Shown in pieces: positions 43,254-53,187 of a DNA stretch of 64,000 bases (the first letter of the stretch is position 1; each line of letters starts with the position of its first letter). The stretch is from Anaerolineae bacterium (lineage in GTDB: Bacteria; Chloroflexota; Anaerolineae; Aggregatilineales; UBA3940): assembly GCA_016926255.1 (NCBI GenBank), contig JAFGOY010000033.1, positions 62,001 through 126,000 on the forward strand, given 5' to 3'. The notes beneath the pieces are model-generated. The model was not told the origin of the DNA and searched no databases. It was given only the letters and a program-made list of their open reading frames with translations. Both the position numbers and the translations under genes were made by a program.

Positions 43254-44711
43254 CTATCCCTCACCCATCAGCGATTCATGGATCGCCCGCGCCGCCACCT
43301 TCGCCGACGCAATCGCCACGTTCACCAATGCTGGCCCGGTCACATTGTCCCCGCCCGCATAGATTTCTTTCCGGCTCGTCTGCCCGGTATCCCGGTGAAC
43401 CTCGATCAGCCCGTACTTGTGTGTTTTCAGGTCTTTCGTCCCCTCACTCACGCTCGGATCGGGCCAGTAGCCGATTGCCAGGATCACGTCATCCACCTCG
43501 ACGATATACTCTGATCCCTCAATCGGCACCGGTCGCCGTCGTCCTGATGTGTCCGGTTCGCCCAGTTCCATCCGGATCATCTTCATCGCGTCGACATTGC
43601 CGTCCCCGTTCTGGTCGAGTATCTCGACCGGCGCGGTGAGATATTCGATGATCGCCCCTTCTTCAATACCGAGTCTCCGCTCGACTGTGCTACCCGGCAT
43701 TTCCGCCTCTGTCCGCCGGTAGTAGCAGGTGACCTCGTCGGCTCCCATCCGCAGTGCCGACCGGATGCAGTCGGTTGCTGTGTCCCCCCCGCCGATCACG
43801 CCTATCCGCTTCCCGATAGTCAGCGGTTCCCGCAGCGATTCGGGCAGCATATCGGGCGGCAGGTTTGCCCTGACCAGGAACTGCGTCGATCCGTAAACAC
43901 GCCCCAGGTTTTCGCCGGGGATGTTCATCCGTGCCTCGACCCCTGCCCCGGTGCCCAGAAAAACCGCGTCGAACTGCTCCGTCTCGATCAAGTCGTCGAT
44001 GGTGACCGCTTCGCCGACTCGTGTGTTCGTCACGAACCTGATCCCCATTTCCTTCAACTGGTCGATTTTCCAGAAGACGGTTTCCTTTTCCAGTTTGAAG
44101 GTTGGAATGCCGTAGACGAGTAGCCCACCGGGGTAGGGCCAGGCTTCATAGACGACCACTTCGTGGCCCAACCGGGCAAGCACTTCGGCAACGGTTAATC
44201 CTGCCGGGCCTGCGCCGATCACCCCCACCTTCTTGCCGGTTGATGGTGCGATTTCCGGCAGCCAGTGATGTCCCGATGCGCGTTGATAGTCGGCGACGAA
44301 CAATTCCAGTCCGCGTGTGTTGATGCCTTTGCCCTGTTTCGCCAGCACGCATCCACTCGCGCAGGTCAATTCTGCGGGGCACACCCGCCCACAGATAGCA
44401 GGCAGTGTATTCGACTCTTTGTAAAGCGCCGCCGCCGTCAGGAAATCGCCCTGTTCGATATGCCACAGCGCCTCGGAGATCGGGTTGTTGATCGGGCAGG
44501 CTTTTTCGCAGGGCGGATCGGGGCAGTGAATGCAGCGAGTTGCCTCTGCCATTGCCTGTTCCGGTGTCATCGCCACACGGCATTCGTTCCAGTCGTCGAT
44601 CCGTTCCTCTGGATCGCGGTAGCTGTACGGAATGGCTTCAAGTTTGATTCGTTCTCTTGCTGAGGGTTCCAGCTCTTTCCGGTCGAATGGAAGGTCTTTC
44701 TTTTGTGTCAT
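43254..44711 (-). CDS. gltD: Glutamate synthase small subunit-like NADPH oxidoreductase
   Basis: A 485-residue flavoprotein of the GltD family that passes NADPH electrons to a partner. It has an N-terminal Cys-rich [4Fe-4S] region (CIHCPDPPCEKACPI, CGRVCPAELTC), an FAD-binding GAGPAGLTVAEVLARLG and an NADPH-binding GGGDTATDC. No gltB-type large subunit is adjacent, so it may work with another partner or act as an NADPH:acceptor oxidoreductase. The ATG at 44711 is used. Confidence 0.88.
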   Translation of the reverse strand: MTQKKDLPFDRKELEPSARERIKLEAIPYSYRDPEERIDDWNECRVAMTPEQAMAEATRCIHCPDPPCEKACPINNPISEALWHIEQGDFLTAAALYKESNTLPAICGRVCPAELTCASGCVLAKQGKGINTRGLELFVADYQRASGHHWLPEIAPSTGKKVGVIGAGPAGLTVAEVLARLGHEVVVYEAWPYPGGLLVYGIPTFKLEKETVFWKIDQLKEMGIRFVTNTRVGEAVTIDDLIETEQFDAVFLGTGAGVEARMNIPGENLGRVYGSTQFLVRANLPPDMLPESLREPLTIGKRIGVIGGGDTATDCIRSALRMGADEVTCYYRRTEAEMPGSTVERRLGIEEGAIIEYLTAPVEILDQNGDGNVDAMKMIRMELGEPDTSGRRRPVPIEGSEYIVEVDDVILAIGYWPDPSVSEGTKDLKTHKYGLIEVHRDTGQTSRKEIYAGGDNVTGPALVNVAIASAKVAARAIHESLMGEG

Positions 44712-44780
44712 AGGGCCTGCTCTAAAACCGCGTTCTTGACGAGGTAAATATCACACAGTGCCGGATGGCGCACAGTGATT

Positions 44781-46517
44781 TTATGGTTTTCGTTTGCGAA
44801 ATACAACTGTCAGCCACGCTATACCCGCCAGACTCCAGCCGACGATCCCCGGAACGGTGTATCCGTTGACGTAGAGATAGGTTCCCGCCGCCAGAAAGCT
44901 GGCAAAGAACACCGCGCGCACGACGCTGTTGAGTGTCGATACGATAGTCCCGATGCCGCGTTCCAGGTCGTCGCTCGTGCGCAGTCGTATTTCGACGTTG
45001 CCGTGCTGGAACCGGCCTAACACGTCTTTTAACTGGGTGGGGATCGAGATCGCCGTCTGCGTCAACCGGATCGCTTCCTGCACCCAGCTTTCGAGTTGTT
45101 CGGTTGCTTCGTCGGCGACCAGCTTTTGCGCATACTCGGCGATCTGCGCCCAGGGGTTGAATTCGGCATCGAGTTGGATGCACATCCCCGACAGAATCCC
45201 AATCGCTCGCCCCAGGTAGATGAAATCCTGCGGCACCTGGAAAGGCAGTTCATAGAGCAGGTCGCGGTATTTACCAGTCATCGCCAGCATATCTGAATGC
45301 TTCATCTGGGCAAGTTCCGGCACGCTCTTCCCCCAGATGAAGTCCAGCATCTCTGATTCTGCCTCCTCTATGCGTTCGAGATCGGCCCCCGGCAGCAGGA
45401 TTCCCAGCATCTGGTATGACTTGATGATCCGCGCCGAATCACGTGTCCCGGCGGCAATCAGCGCTTCTCTCAGCCCTGCTTTTACCTGCGGTGTGATCCG
45501 CCCCACCATCCCAAAATCGACGAATACGAGGTAGTAAGGAACGCCGCCTTCTGCCGAATCTGTGGACTCTCCCAGCGGGTGGACGAACAGGTTCCCGGGA
45601 TGCGGGTCGGCGTGGAAGAACCCGAATATAAATATCATCTGCAAGTAAAGATCAAACAGCCGGTATGCCACCTCCGATCGGTCGATCCCTGCCGCATCTA
45701 TCGCCTCGTGATCGGCGATCTTGATGCTTGTCACATCCTCCATCGTCAGCACGCGTTGGGTGGAATACGCGTCATAGATATCCGGGACATAAACTCGTGG
45801 ATCGTCGGCAAACAGTTCGGCGAAACGCTTCGCGTTTTCAGCCTCTTTGATGTAGTCCACCTCTTCCCACAGCGTCCTGCCAAACTCGTCCATCAGTGCC
45901 GGTACGTCGGCCCGTTTCCTTATCACTTTCCAGTACATCGTCCACCGTGCAACGACCGCCAGCGCCTTCAAGTCTGTTGCGACGACCGTCTCGATCCCGG
46001 GCCGCAGCACTTTCACCGCGACCATTTCGCCGCTCTTCAACTGCCCCCGGTGAACCTGTCCCAGCGACGCAGCGGCCTGTGTATCTCTTGAAAACTCGCT
46101 AAAAGTCTCGCCGAGTGGTGCGCCCAGTTCGTCCTCGATCACCTTGATGATGTCGGCGGTGTCCTCCGGAGGTACTTCGTCTTGAAGTCCGGCCAGCTCG
46201 CTGGTGATCGCCTCCGGCATCACATCGACCCTGGCGCTGATGAACTGCCCCAGTTTGATCATCACCCCGCCCATGTCGATAGCCAGCGTGCGGAAGCGTG
46301 TTGCATAGCGTTGTAACCGTCGATCTCGTCCGCGCCCGGCAAACCGCCTGCCAAGCAGGTACCGGATGATTACCTCTCGCCAGATGACGTTCAAAGCGAT
46401 CCCGGCAAAAAACGTCATCACTTTTCGATACCTGCGACGATCTACATGGTAGTCTCTCTCGTCCAACTGCGGCCTGTTTGGGCTGGCTTCTGTCATCTTG
46501 AATGGCTTTCTGAACAT
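44781..46517 (-). CDS. UbiB/ABC1 family protein kinase-like protein
   Basis: A 578-residue protein of the ABC1/UbiB atypical kinase family, associated in other organisms with quinone or lipid biology. Signature elements are KLGQFISARVDVMPEAIT, SLGQVHRG, VAVKVLRPGI (ATP-binding Lys), FHADPHPGNLF and FVDFGMVGRI. Two C-terminal hydrophobic helices (about 525-575) suggest membrane association. The start at 46517 is uncertain, with an alternative at 46496. It is transcribed alone, away from the VTC operon. Confidence 0.9.
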   Translation of the reverse strand: MFRKPFKMTEASPNRPQLDERDYHVDRRRYRKVMTFFAGIALNVIWREVIIRYLLGRRFAGRGRDRRLQRYATRFRTLAIDMGGVMIKLGQFISARVDVMPEAITSELAGLQDEVPPEDTADIIKVIEDELGAPLGETFSEFSRDTQAAASLGQVHRGQLKSGEMVAVKVLRPGIETVVATDLKALAVVARWTMYWKVIRKRADVPALMDEFGRTLWEEVDYIKEAENAKRFAELFADDPRVYVPDIYDAYSTQRVLTMEDVTSIKIADHEAIDAAGIDRSEVAYRLFDLYLQMIFIFGFFHADPHPGNLFVHPLGESTDSAEGGVPYYLVFVDFGMVGRITPQVKAGLREALIAAGTRDSARIIKSYQMLGILLPGADLERIEEAESEMLDFIWGKSVPELAQMKHSDMLAMTGKYRDLLYELPFQVPQDFIYLGRAIGILSGMCIQLDAEFNPWAQIAEYAQKLVADEATEQLESWVQEAIRLTQTAISIPTQLKDVLGRFQHGNVEIRLRTSDDLERGIGTIVSTLNSVVRAVFFASFLAAGTYLYVNGYTVPGIVGWSLAGIAWLTVVFRKRKP

Positions 46518-46879
46518 GATGATAAATGAACTGCCGGGTAAGCCTACTGGATGTTGTTTCCCATGTCAATGCTCTTCGGCCTAAAACCCGGATTTCGTAT
46601 GGTGACTATCAACCTGAAAGGTGAAGTCATTCCACTCCTGGGAACACACCTCTTTTTAGCAGGTTATGAAATTGGCTGATCCTTGTGAAACTCATTGACT
46701 ATTTCGATCTCGTAAGGGGCAACCCTCGCGGTCGCCCAGGCTTTACAAAGCGATGTGGTAAAAGACACATGATTCATTAATAAGTCATTTATAGTTTGTG
46801 AACATCTCTTGGCTATTCTTTGGGCAAGTCTTGGCTGTACAGGCATGAGACATCAACAATCGTACAGAATGGAAATTCT
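46518..46879. other. Intergenic region upstream of the VTC-DUF4956-CotH operon
   Basis: A 362-base divergent region. A diverged family D repeat lies at 46711-46738 (CGTAAGGGGCAACCCTCGCG-type). No confident -35/-10 pair or gene was found. A TGGAA ribosome-binding-like site precedes the 46880 start. Confidence 0.5.
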
Positions 46880-47716
46880 ATGGTAACAGTGGATAGACAG
46901 CTAACAACACAACGTCAGCCTGCCAGCGTATTCGAGAATCCGGCATGGCGCACGAAGTATCTGGTCGATGGCTGCGACCCGATCTCTCTGTCCGAGATGG
47001 CCCGCGTGTCGCTTCTCGACCGGGTTGATACGAAGTATATCTTCGGGGTGAGCCAGCTCTATGAAGTATTACCTCGGCTTGCGGGGCACTATCGCGTATT
47101 GGAGATCGAGGGGATGAGCCTGAACCGGTATCAAACGGTCTATTTTGATACCTCCGATTTCTGGCTTTACCGGCAGCATCATAATGGTTCGAATACTCGT
47201 TACAAGGTTCGTACTCGCAGGTATGTCGATTCGGATTTGAACTTCTTCGAGATCAAGCATAAGACCGGGTTCCGGACGGTTAAAACGCGCTTCCAGATTC
47301 CAAAAATGAAGCTGGAACTGGATAGAGATGCCGATGAGTTTGTTGTTTCGCATACCCCCCTTAAAGGGGATCAATTGGAGCCAAAGCTGTGGAATCAATA
47401 TATGCGGACAACGCTCGTCAGCAAGCACCGCCAGGAGCGTCTGACCATTGATATAAATCTTGCCTTCGGCTGGGGAAATATGTGCATGGAACTGCCCGGT
47501 ATTGTCATTGCCGAAGTGAAGCAGGAACGCCTCTCGATGGACTCTGAATTCATCCAGCAGATGCGGGCGCTGGGTATCCACCCGACCTCCTTCAGCAAGT
47601 ATTGTATGGGAGCCTGTATGCTCTATGACGATCTGAAGAGCAACAACTTTAAACCAAATCTGCGGCAGGTGCAGAAAGTGTTACAAGGAGAATTAGTGCA
47701 TGACTTCGTTCATTGA
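46880..47716 (+). CDS. VTC-domain (polyphosphate-polymerase-like) protein
   Basis: A 278-residue protein with the VTC tunnel-fold domain, related to triphosphate tunnel enzymes and yeast polyphosphate polymerase. Diagnostic parts are LLDRVDTKYIF (44-55), the tunnel segments TVYFDTSDFWLYRQHHNG and RYKVRTRRYV, FFEIKHKT, and near the C-terminus IAEVKQER and FSKYCMGAC. It is cytoplasmic, with no TM. The start at 46880 is preferred over 46820 because it has a site at TGGAA. It is followed by DUF4956, overlapping by 17 bases. Whether it makes polyphosphate or another product is not known. Confidence 0.88.
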   Translation: MVTVDRQLTTQRQPASVFENPAWRTKYLVDGCDPISLSEMARVSLLDRVDTKYIFGVSQLYEVLPRLAGHYRVLEIEGMSLNRYQTVYFDTSDFWLYRQHHNGSNTRYKVRTRRYVDSDLNFFEIKHKTGFRTVKTRFQIPKMKLELDRDADEFVVSHTPLKGDQLEPKLWNQYMRTTLVSKHRQERLTIDINLAFGWGNMCMELPGIVIAEVKQERLSMDSEFIQQMRALGIHPTSFSKYCMGACMLYDDLKSNNFKPNLRQVQKVLQGELVHDFVH

Positions 47717-48335
47717 TCCACTGGTGAGGTTCGCGATCAACTTTATCGTTGTCTTTGTGATCGTGAGATTCATCTACTACCCGCAGCGGCGGGATAAAAG
47801 CTATGTCTTTACGTTCATCGCATTCAATACGATCATCTTCTTTGTGATGGGGTTGTTGAACAGCACCGATATCAGCATCGGGGTGGGATTTGGCCTGTTC
47901 GCCATTTTCTCTATCCTGCGCTACCGCACCGATACAATCCCGATCCGGGAGATGACCTACCTGTTCATTGTGACGGCGCTCCCGGTGCTCAATGCCGTCC
48001 TGCTTGACAATCAGCAGTTCGCAGAACTCGCTGTCACCAACCTCGTCGTGATCGGGGTGCTGTATGTGTTGGAGCGCGGCTGGGGATTCAAATATGAAAC
48101 CCGCAAAACGATCAACTACGAACGTATTGATATGATCCGCCCTGAGAATTGGCCACTTTTGCTTGAAGATTTACAGCAGCGTACCGGCCTGCCAATCCAG
48201 CGAATCGAGATCGGTAAGCTGAACTTCCTCCGCGATTCGGCAGTGATCCATATCTACTATGATGCGAGCCTGCTCGATTCCGATCAAGTCAGGTTTACGG
48301 CAAACGACAATGATGAGTATGTTGAAGATAAGTGA
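47700..48335 (+). CDS. DUF4956 membrane protein
   Basis: A 211-residue membrane protein of the DUF4956 family. About four transmembrane helices (residues 8-24, 35-52, 58-70, 85-135) precede a cytoplasmic domain (MIRPENWPLLLEDLQQRTGLP). The conserved GVGFGLFAIFSILRYRTDTIP segment is the family mark. The start overlaps the VTC gene end by 17 bases, so the two are tightly coupled. It probably forms a membrane partner for the VTC protein; the role is not established. Confidence 0.88.
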   Translation: MTSFIDPLVRFAINFIVVFVIVRFIYYPQRRDKSYVFTFIAFNTIIFFVMGLLNSTDISIGVGFGLFAIFSILRYRTDTIPIREMTYLFIVTALPVLNAVLLDNQQFAELAVTNLVVIGVLYVLERGWGFKYETRKTINYERIDMIRPENWPLLLEDLQQRTGLPIQRIEIGKLNFLRDSAVIHIYYDASLLDSDQVRFTANDNDEYVEDK

Positions 48336-48363
48336 CTCAAGGACTTTTGAGAAAGTAATCACT

Positions 48364-49989
48364 ATGGGAGTAAAGAAATCCTCTGGCCTGCTGTGGATCG
48401 TCGGTCTGGCTGTGATAATCACCCTGTCGGGTTGCAGTCAGGTGCAGGATATATCCGTTCAAACCGGGGCTGAGATACAGGAAGTTAGTGAAACAGTCGT
48501 TGTTCAAGCAGATACAGAACAGTCGGTGGACACATCAGATGAGACCGTCAGATCAGATGAATGGGACGACTATTCTCACGGGAAGTCCACCGAACCGGAT
48601 TACGATGTGGTCTTTCCTCAGGACGAGGTGAACTCTATCACCATTGCTATTAGTCCGGAGAACTGGCAGTTGATGCAGGATAACCTGATCGAGCTTATAG
48701 GCGAATTTGGAACCCGTCAGGGTGGCGGCGGTAGGCCCGGTCAGGGTGTCGCTGGTGGCGAAAGGCCGGAGGGTGAACCGCCCGAAGGTTTTGAACCTCC
48801 CGCTGATGGAGAGGGTATGGGTGGGAGACCGGATGGAGCTGGTGGGCCGGGCGGTGGTGGGCTTGATATGCTTGCTGAAAATCCCATCTGGGTGACCGCC
48901 GACATTGAGTTTGACGGCCAATCCTGGGCGAACGTGGGAATGCGCTTCAAGGGCAATTCTAGCCTGACCGGTGCCTGGGGCAGCGGCATCCTCAAGATGG
49001 GTTTTAAACTGGATTTCGATGAGTTTGAAGATGACTACCCGGAAATTGAGGATCAGCGCTTCTATGGCTTCCAACAGTTGAGTTTTTCCAGCAATTTCAA
49101 TGACTCCTCACTGCTGTGGGAGAAGGTTGCCGCCGATATTTTCCGCGAGGCGGGTGTGCCGTCGGCGAATACCGCGTTCTATGCCGTTTACATTGATTAT
49201 GGCGAAGGCCCGGTCTACTTTGGGTTGTATACAGTCCTTGAAATGATTGATGATACTGTCATTGAAACCCAGTTCGACGATGATAGTGGGAATGTCTACA
49301 AGCCGGAGGGCAATGCCGCTTCCTTTGCCGAAGGCACCTATGATGAGACGGACTTCGATAAAGAAACCAATCAGGACGAAGCCGATTACAGCGATGTTCT
49401 CGCGCTCTATGAAGCACTGAATGCAGATACCCGTACCACCGATCCGGAAACGTGGCGCAGCGACCTGGAAGCCGTGTTCGACGTTGATGATTTTCTGAAC
49501 TGGCTGGCGGTCAATTCCATCATTCAGAACTGGGATACCTATGGACAGATGGCCCACAACTACTATCTCTACAATGATCCTGCAACAGGGCAGTTGACCT
49601 GGATGCCCTGGGATAACAACGAGGCATTGACTGATCGTGACGGTGGTAGAGGCGGACGGGAGAACGCTGGTTCCTCCTCTCTTGATCAGGATGATGTGGG
49701 TGAAAACTGGCCCCTGATCCGCTATCTGCTCGATGATCCGGTCTATCATGAACGCTATGTTGGATATGTAGAGAACACGATCACTAGTGTTTTTGTGCCG
49801 GACGATATGGTCGAGCGATACACCGCGCTCCACGATATGATCGCTCCGTATGTGATTGGCGAAAATGGCGAAATTGATGGGTATACCTATCTCACCACCG
49901 AAGATGAATTCGATACCGCGCTGGCCGAGTTGATTGACCACGTCTACAGCCGTTATGAGGTAGCCCAGGAGTATCTCGACACCCAATAA
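48364..49989 (+). CDS. CotH-family kinase-like lipoprotein
   Basis: A 541-residue extracytoplasmic protein with a signal peptide and lipobox LSGC (Cys24). The CotH domain (about 85-500) has RFKGNSS (194-200), the Lys-containing KMGFKLDF (211-218), FGLYTVLE (286-293), NWDTYGQMAHNYY (389-401) and the DFG-like PWDNNEA (415-421). A Gly/Pro/Glu-rich insertion of about 50 residues (116-166) splits the N-lobe. CotH proteins in Bacillus spores phosphorylate coat proteins. It follows DUF4956 by 28 bases. The start at 48364 is chosen for the signal peptide; upstream ATGs would mask it. Confidence 0.88.
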   Translation: MGVKKSSGLLWIVGLAVIITLSGCSQVQDISVQTGAEIQEVSETVVVQADTEQSVDTSDETVRSDEWDDYSHGKSTEPDYDVVFPQDEVNSITIAISPENWQLMQDNLIELIGEFGTRQGGGGRPGQGVAGGERPEGEPPEGFEPPADGEGMGGRPDGAGGPGGGGLDMLAENPIWVTADIEFDGQSWANVGMRFKGNSSLTGAWGSGILKMGFKLDFDEFEDDYPEIEDQRFYGFQQLSFSSNFNDSSLLWEKVAADIFREAGVPSANTAFYAVYIDYGEGPVYFGLYTVLEMIDDTVIETQFDDDSGNVYKPEGNAASFAEGTYDETDFDKETNQDEADYSDVLALYEALNADTRTTDPETWRSDLEAVFDVDDFLNWLAVNSIIQNWDTYGQMAHNYYLYNDPATGQLTWMPWDNNEALTDRDGGRGGRENAGSSSLDQDDVGENWPLIRYLLDDPVYHERYVGYVENTITSVFVPDDMVERYTALHDMIAPYVIGENGEIDGYTYLTTEDEFDTALAELIDHVYSRYEVAQEYLDTQ

Positions 49990-50152
49990 TCCGGTTTGGC
50001 TTTGATCCTTTTGTCTCCTTTTTCCTGGAGCCAAGCGTTCGGCAGTTGAACGTATGGCTTCAGTTTCTTCCCTACACAAAGACTCTTTATCATCGATTTT
50101 TACCTCCGGCTGTTTTATCGGCAGGATTTCCTGATTTTTTAAGACAAAAAAG

Positions 50153-50181
50153 TTGATCGAGCCTGTAATGCGAGGTAGAAT
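50153..50181 (+). promoter_or_regulatory. Promoter of uvrA
   Basis: A TTGATC -35 box (50153-50158), a 17-bp spacer and a TAGAAT -10 box (50176-50181). A palindrome lies just downstream at 50186-50204. Confidence 0.65.
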
Positions 50182-50185
50182 AAAT

Positions 50186-50204
50186 GTTCGGTTATTTATC
50201 GAAC
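50186..50204. promoter_or_regulatory. Palindromic operator candidate upstream of uvrA
   Basis: GTTCG-N9-CGAAC, the half-sites related to but in the opposite order from the Bacillus-type LexA box CGAAC-N4-GTTCG. It covers the likely transcription start. A role in DNA-damage control is a possibility only. Confidence 0.4.
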
Positions 50205-50269
50205 TCAGACGGTCATTTTGACGTGAAAAGCGGTAGTTCAGACTATTTTAAGCGAGGGTTTTTGGAATT

Positions 50270-53173
50270 ATGGCGCAGGACAAGATCGTTGTGCGTGGTG
50301 CCCGTGAGCATAACCTGAAGAACATTGATGTCGAGATTCCGCGTGATCAACTGGTTGTTATCACCGGGCTGTCCGGTTCGGGGAAATCGTCTCTGGCCTT
50401 CGATACCATTTTTGCCGAAGGCCAGCGTCGTTATGTCGAATCCCTTTCGGCCTACGCCCGCCAGTTTCTTGGCCGCATGGACAAACCCGATGTCGACCAG
50501 ATCGAAGGGCTAAGCCCGGCAGTCTCCATCGACCAGAAGGGAGTCAGCCGAAACCCGCGTTCGACGGTAGGCACTGTCACCGAGGTTTATGACTATCTGC
50601 GTCTGCTCTTTGCGCGGGTTGGGACTCCTCACTGCCCCGAATGTGGCCGCGAAGTAGGCCGCCAGAGTGCCCAGCAGATCGTCGATTTGATCCGCGAATT
50701 GCCTGATGGCACCCGCATCCAGATTCTTGCCCCGCTGGTCAAAGATCGTAAGGGCCATCATCAGCGAGTTCTGGAAGATGTGCAGAAGGCCGGGTTTGTC
50801 CGCGTTCGCATTGATGGCGAGGTCTATGACGCCGACACCCAGGTTGAATTAGCGCGTTACGAAACCCACACAATAGAAGTGGTGGTCGACCGTTTAGTTG
50901 TCCGCCATTATGCTGATGAAGTCTCTGAAGAATCGACTTCAGCCGTCTACCGCCTCACCGACAGTGTCGAAACCGCTCTCGAAATGGGTGATGGAATCGT
51001 CATCGTCAACCTGCCCGAAAAAGAGGAAGACACGCTCTATTCGGAGCATCTATCCTGTGCTCACTGTGGCCTGAGTTTCCCCGAATTGGAACCCCGGTCG
51101 TTTTCGTTCAACAGCCCCCACGGGGCCTGCCCCGGCTGTGAAGGATTGGGTTTCCAGCAGGAGATCGACCCCGAACTTGTCGTTCCCGATCGGGATGTGA
51201 CGCTCCGCGAAGGGCCGTTCAGTGCCTCCGGTTGGAACACCTGGGATAGCAATGGCTGGGCACGCCAGATCGTGATCTCCCTCGCCGATTTCTATCAGAT
51301 GGATTTGGATGCACCCTGGCGTGACCTGTCCGAGGAAGCCCGCCAGATTTTGCTGTATGGATCGGGTGATCAGTACATCCCGGTCGATTATATCGGCTCC
51401 GATGGACGGCAGCTCCGGCACAGCACCCGTTACGAAGGGATTGTCCGCAACCTCGAACGCCGCTACCGCGAAACCACGTCTGATTATATTCGCCAGTCAA
51501 TCGAAGAATTCATGTCCGAGCGTCCCTGCCCGGTCTGTGAGGGTGAGCGTGTCAACCCGGTTGCCCGTGCTGTGACGATTGCTGATCAGAATATCACCCA
51601 GATCACGAAACTGCCGGTCAACCGTCTTCTCGATTGGGTTTCCGCACTGAAAGGCTTGAACGGCGGTCCGTCCCTCCTCTCCGAACGAGACCTGACCATT
51701 GCCCACCAGGTCTTGAAAGAGATCGAGTCCCGCTTGCAATTCATGGTCAATGTCGGTTTGGATTACCTCACCCTGGATCGATCCGCCGGGTCACTGTCCG
51801 GTGGTGAAGGGCAGCGAATCCGTCTTGCCACGCAGATCGGCTCCCGCTTGATGGGCGTCCTCTATGTACTTGACGAACCCAGTATCGGCCTGCATCAGCG
51901 CGATAACCTGCGCCTGATCCAGACCCTTGAAGGCATGCGCGATCTGGGTAACACGCTCCTCGTCGTCGAACACGACGAGGAAACTATCCAGCATGCCGAC
52001 TGGATCATTGACCTGGGGCCTGGGGCAGGGGAGCACGGCGGTGAAATCGTTGCCGAAGGGACAGTTGAAGATATCCTCAACCATCCCGAATCGCTTACCG
52101 GTGCTTATCTCTCCGGTCGGCGCTGTATTCCTGTCCCCGAAAAGCGTCGAAATGGCAACGGCCAGGCGATCACCGTCAGGGGTGCGCGTGAGAACAATCT
52201 TAAGAGTATCGACGTTCGTATCCCCCTCGGTCGTCTGGTCTGCATCACCGGTGTATCCGGGAGTGGAAAGAGCAGCCTGCTCATCGAAGTGCTCTACAAC
52301 CGGCTCGCCCAGATAGTCAATGGAAGTCGTATCCGGGCCGGTGATCACGATTCCATCGAGGGGGTCGAATACATCGACAAGATCATCAATATCGACCAGT
52401 CCCCCATTGGCCGGACTCCGCGCAGCAACCCGGCTACCTATACCAAGCTCTTCGATCCAATCCGCGACCTGTTTGCCGAACTCCCCGAAAGCAAGATCAG
52501 GGGATACAAAACCGGTCGTTTTAGCTTCAATGTCAAGGGTGGTCGCTGCGAAGCCTGTGCCGGGCATGGGATGATCAAAGTCGAGATGCAGTTCCTCCCC
52601 GATGTCTATGTTCCCTGTGATGTCTGTCACGGTAAACGTTACAATCGGGAGACGCTCCAGGTGCGCCTCAAAGGGCGCAGTATCGCTGATGTTCTGTCGA
52701 TGACGGTCAGTGAAGGACTGGAGTTCTTCGACGCTTTTCCGAGTATTATGAGCAAGCTGGAAACCCTCGGTGCCGTTGGGCTGGGTTATATTCGTCTTGG
52801 CCAGTCGGCGACGACCCTCTCCGGCGGTGAGGCGCAGCGTGTCAAATTGAGCCGCGAATTGGCGAAACGTTCGACCGGCCAGACCCTCTATGTGCTCGAT
52901 GAGCCGTCAGTTGGCCTGCATGCCGCCGATGTCGCCCGCCTGATCGATGTCTTGCAGCAGTTGGTCGACCAGGGCAACACAGTGCTGATAATTGAGCACC
53001 AGCCTGATATCATCAAAGTGGCTGATTATATCATTGACCTCGGCCCGGAAGGTGGCGAGGCCGGTGGAGAGGTTGTGGCGGAAGGCACCCCCGAAGAAGT
53101 CGCCGCCGTGCCGGAGAGCTACACGGGTCAATTCTTGAAAGAAATATTGGAGACGCAGGCCCAGCGCGCCTGA
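50270..53173 (+). CDS. uvrA: Excinuclease ABC subunit A
   Basis: The damage-recognition ATPase of nucleotide excision repair. The 967-residue protein has two ABC modules, with Walker A motifs GLSGSGKSS and GVSGSGKSS and signatures [18 protein letters not shown] and [18 protein letters not shown], and zinc fingers (CPECG and [17 protein letters not shown]...CDVC). The ATG at 50270 ([18 protein letters not shown]) is canonical. It is preceded by a promoter and a palindrome and followed 14 bases later by the PIG-L gene, so these may be co-transcribed. Confidence 0.96.
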   Translation: MAQDKIVVRGAREHNLKNIDVEIPRDQLVVITGLSGSGKSSLAFDTIFAEGQRRYVESLSAYARQFLGRMDKPDVDQIEGLSPAVSIDQKGVSRNPRSTVGTVTEVYDYLRLLFARVGTPHCPECGREVGRQSAQQIVDLIRELPDGTRIQILAPLVKDRKGHHQRVLEDVQKAGFVRVRIDGEVYDADTQVELARYETHTIEVVVDRLVVRHYADEVSEESTSAVYRLTDSVETALEMGDGIVIVNLPEKEEDTLYSEHLSCAHCGLSFPELEPRSFSFNSPHGACPGCEGLGFQQEIDPELVVPDRDVTLREGPFSASGWNTWDSNGWARQIVISLADFYQMDLDAPWRDLSEEARQILLYGSGDQYIPVDYIGSDGRQLRHSTRYEGIVRNLERRYRETTSDYIRQSIEEFMSERPCPVCEGERVNPVARAVTIADQNITQITKLPVNRLLDWVSALKGLNGGPSLLSERDLTIAHQVLKEIESRLQFMVNVGLDYLTLDRSAGSLSGGEGQRIRLATQIGSRLMGVLYVLDEPSIGLHQRDNLRLIQTLEGMRDLGNTLLVVEHDEETIQHADWIIDLGPGAGEHGGEIVAEGTVEDILNHPESLTGAYLSGRRCIPVPEKRRNGNGQAITVRGARENNLKSIDVRIPLGRLVCITGVSGSGKSSLLIEVLYNRLAQIVNGSRIRAGDHDSIEGVEYIDKIINIDQSPIGRTPRSNPATYTKLFDPIRDLFAELPESKIRGYKTGRFSFNVKGGRCEACAGHGMIKVEMQFLPDVYVPCDVCHGKRYNRETLQVRLKGRSIADVLSMTVSEGLEFFDAFPSIMSKLETLGAVGLGYIRLGQSATTLSGGEAQRVKLSRELAKRSTGQTLYVLDEPSVGLHAADVARLIDVLQQLVDQGNTVLIIEHQPDIIKVADYIIDLGPEGGEAGGEVVAEGTPEEVAAVPESYTGQFLKEILETQAQRA

Positions 53174-53187
53174 TAACTGGATAATCG

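Noticed and set aside
46664-46846. A 60-residue minus-strand frame in the VTC upstream region
   Set aside because: It lies over a diverged dispersed repeat, has no ribosome-binding site and no family similarity.
51791-52630. A 279-residue minus-strand frame inside uvrA
   Set aside because: It lies opposite the conserved ABC module of UvrA and has no recognisable domain.
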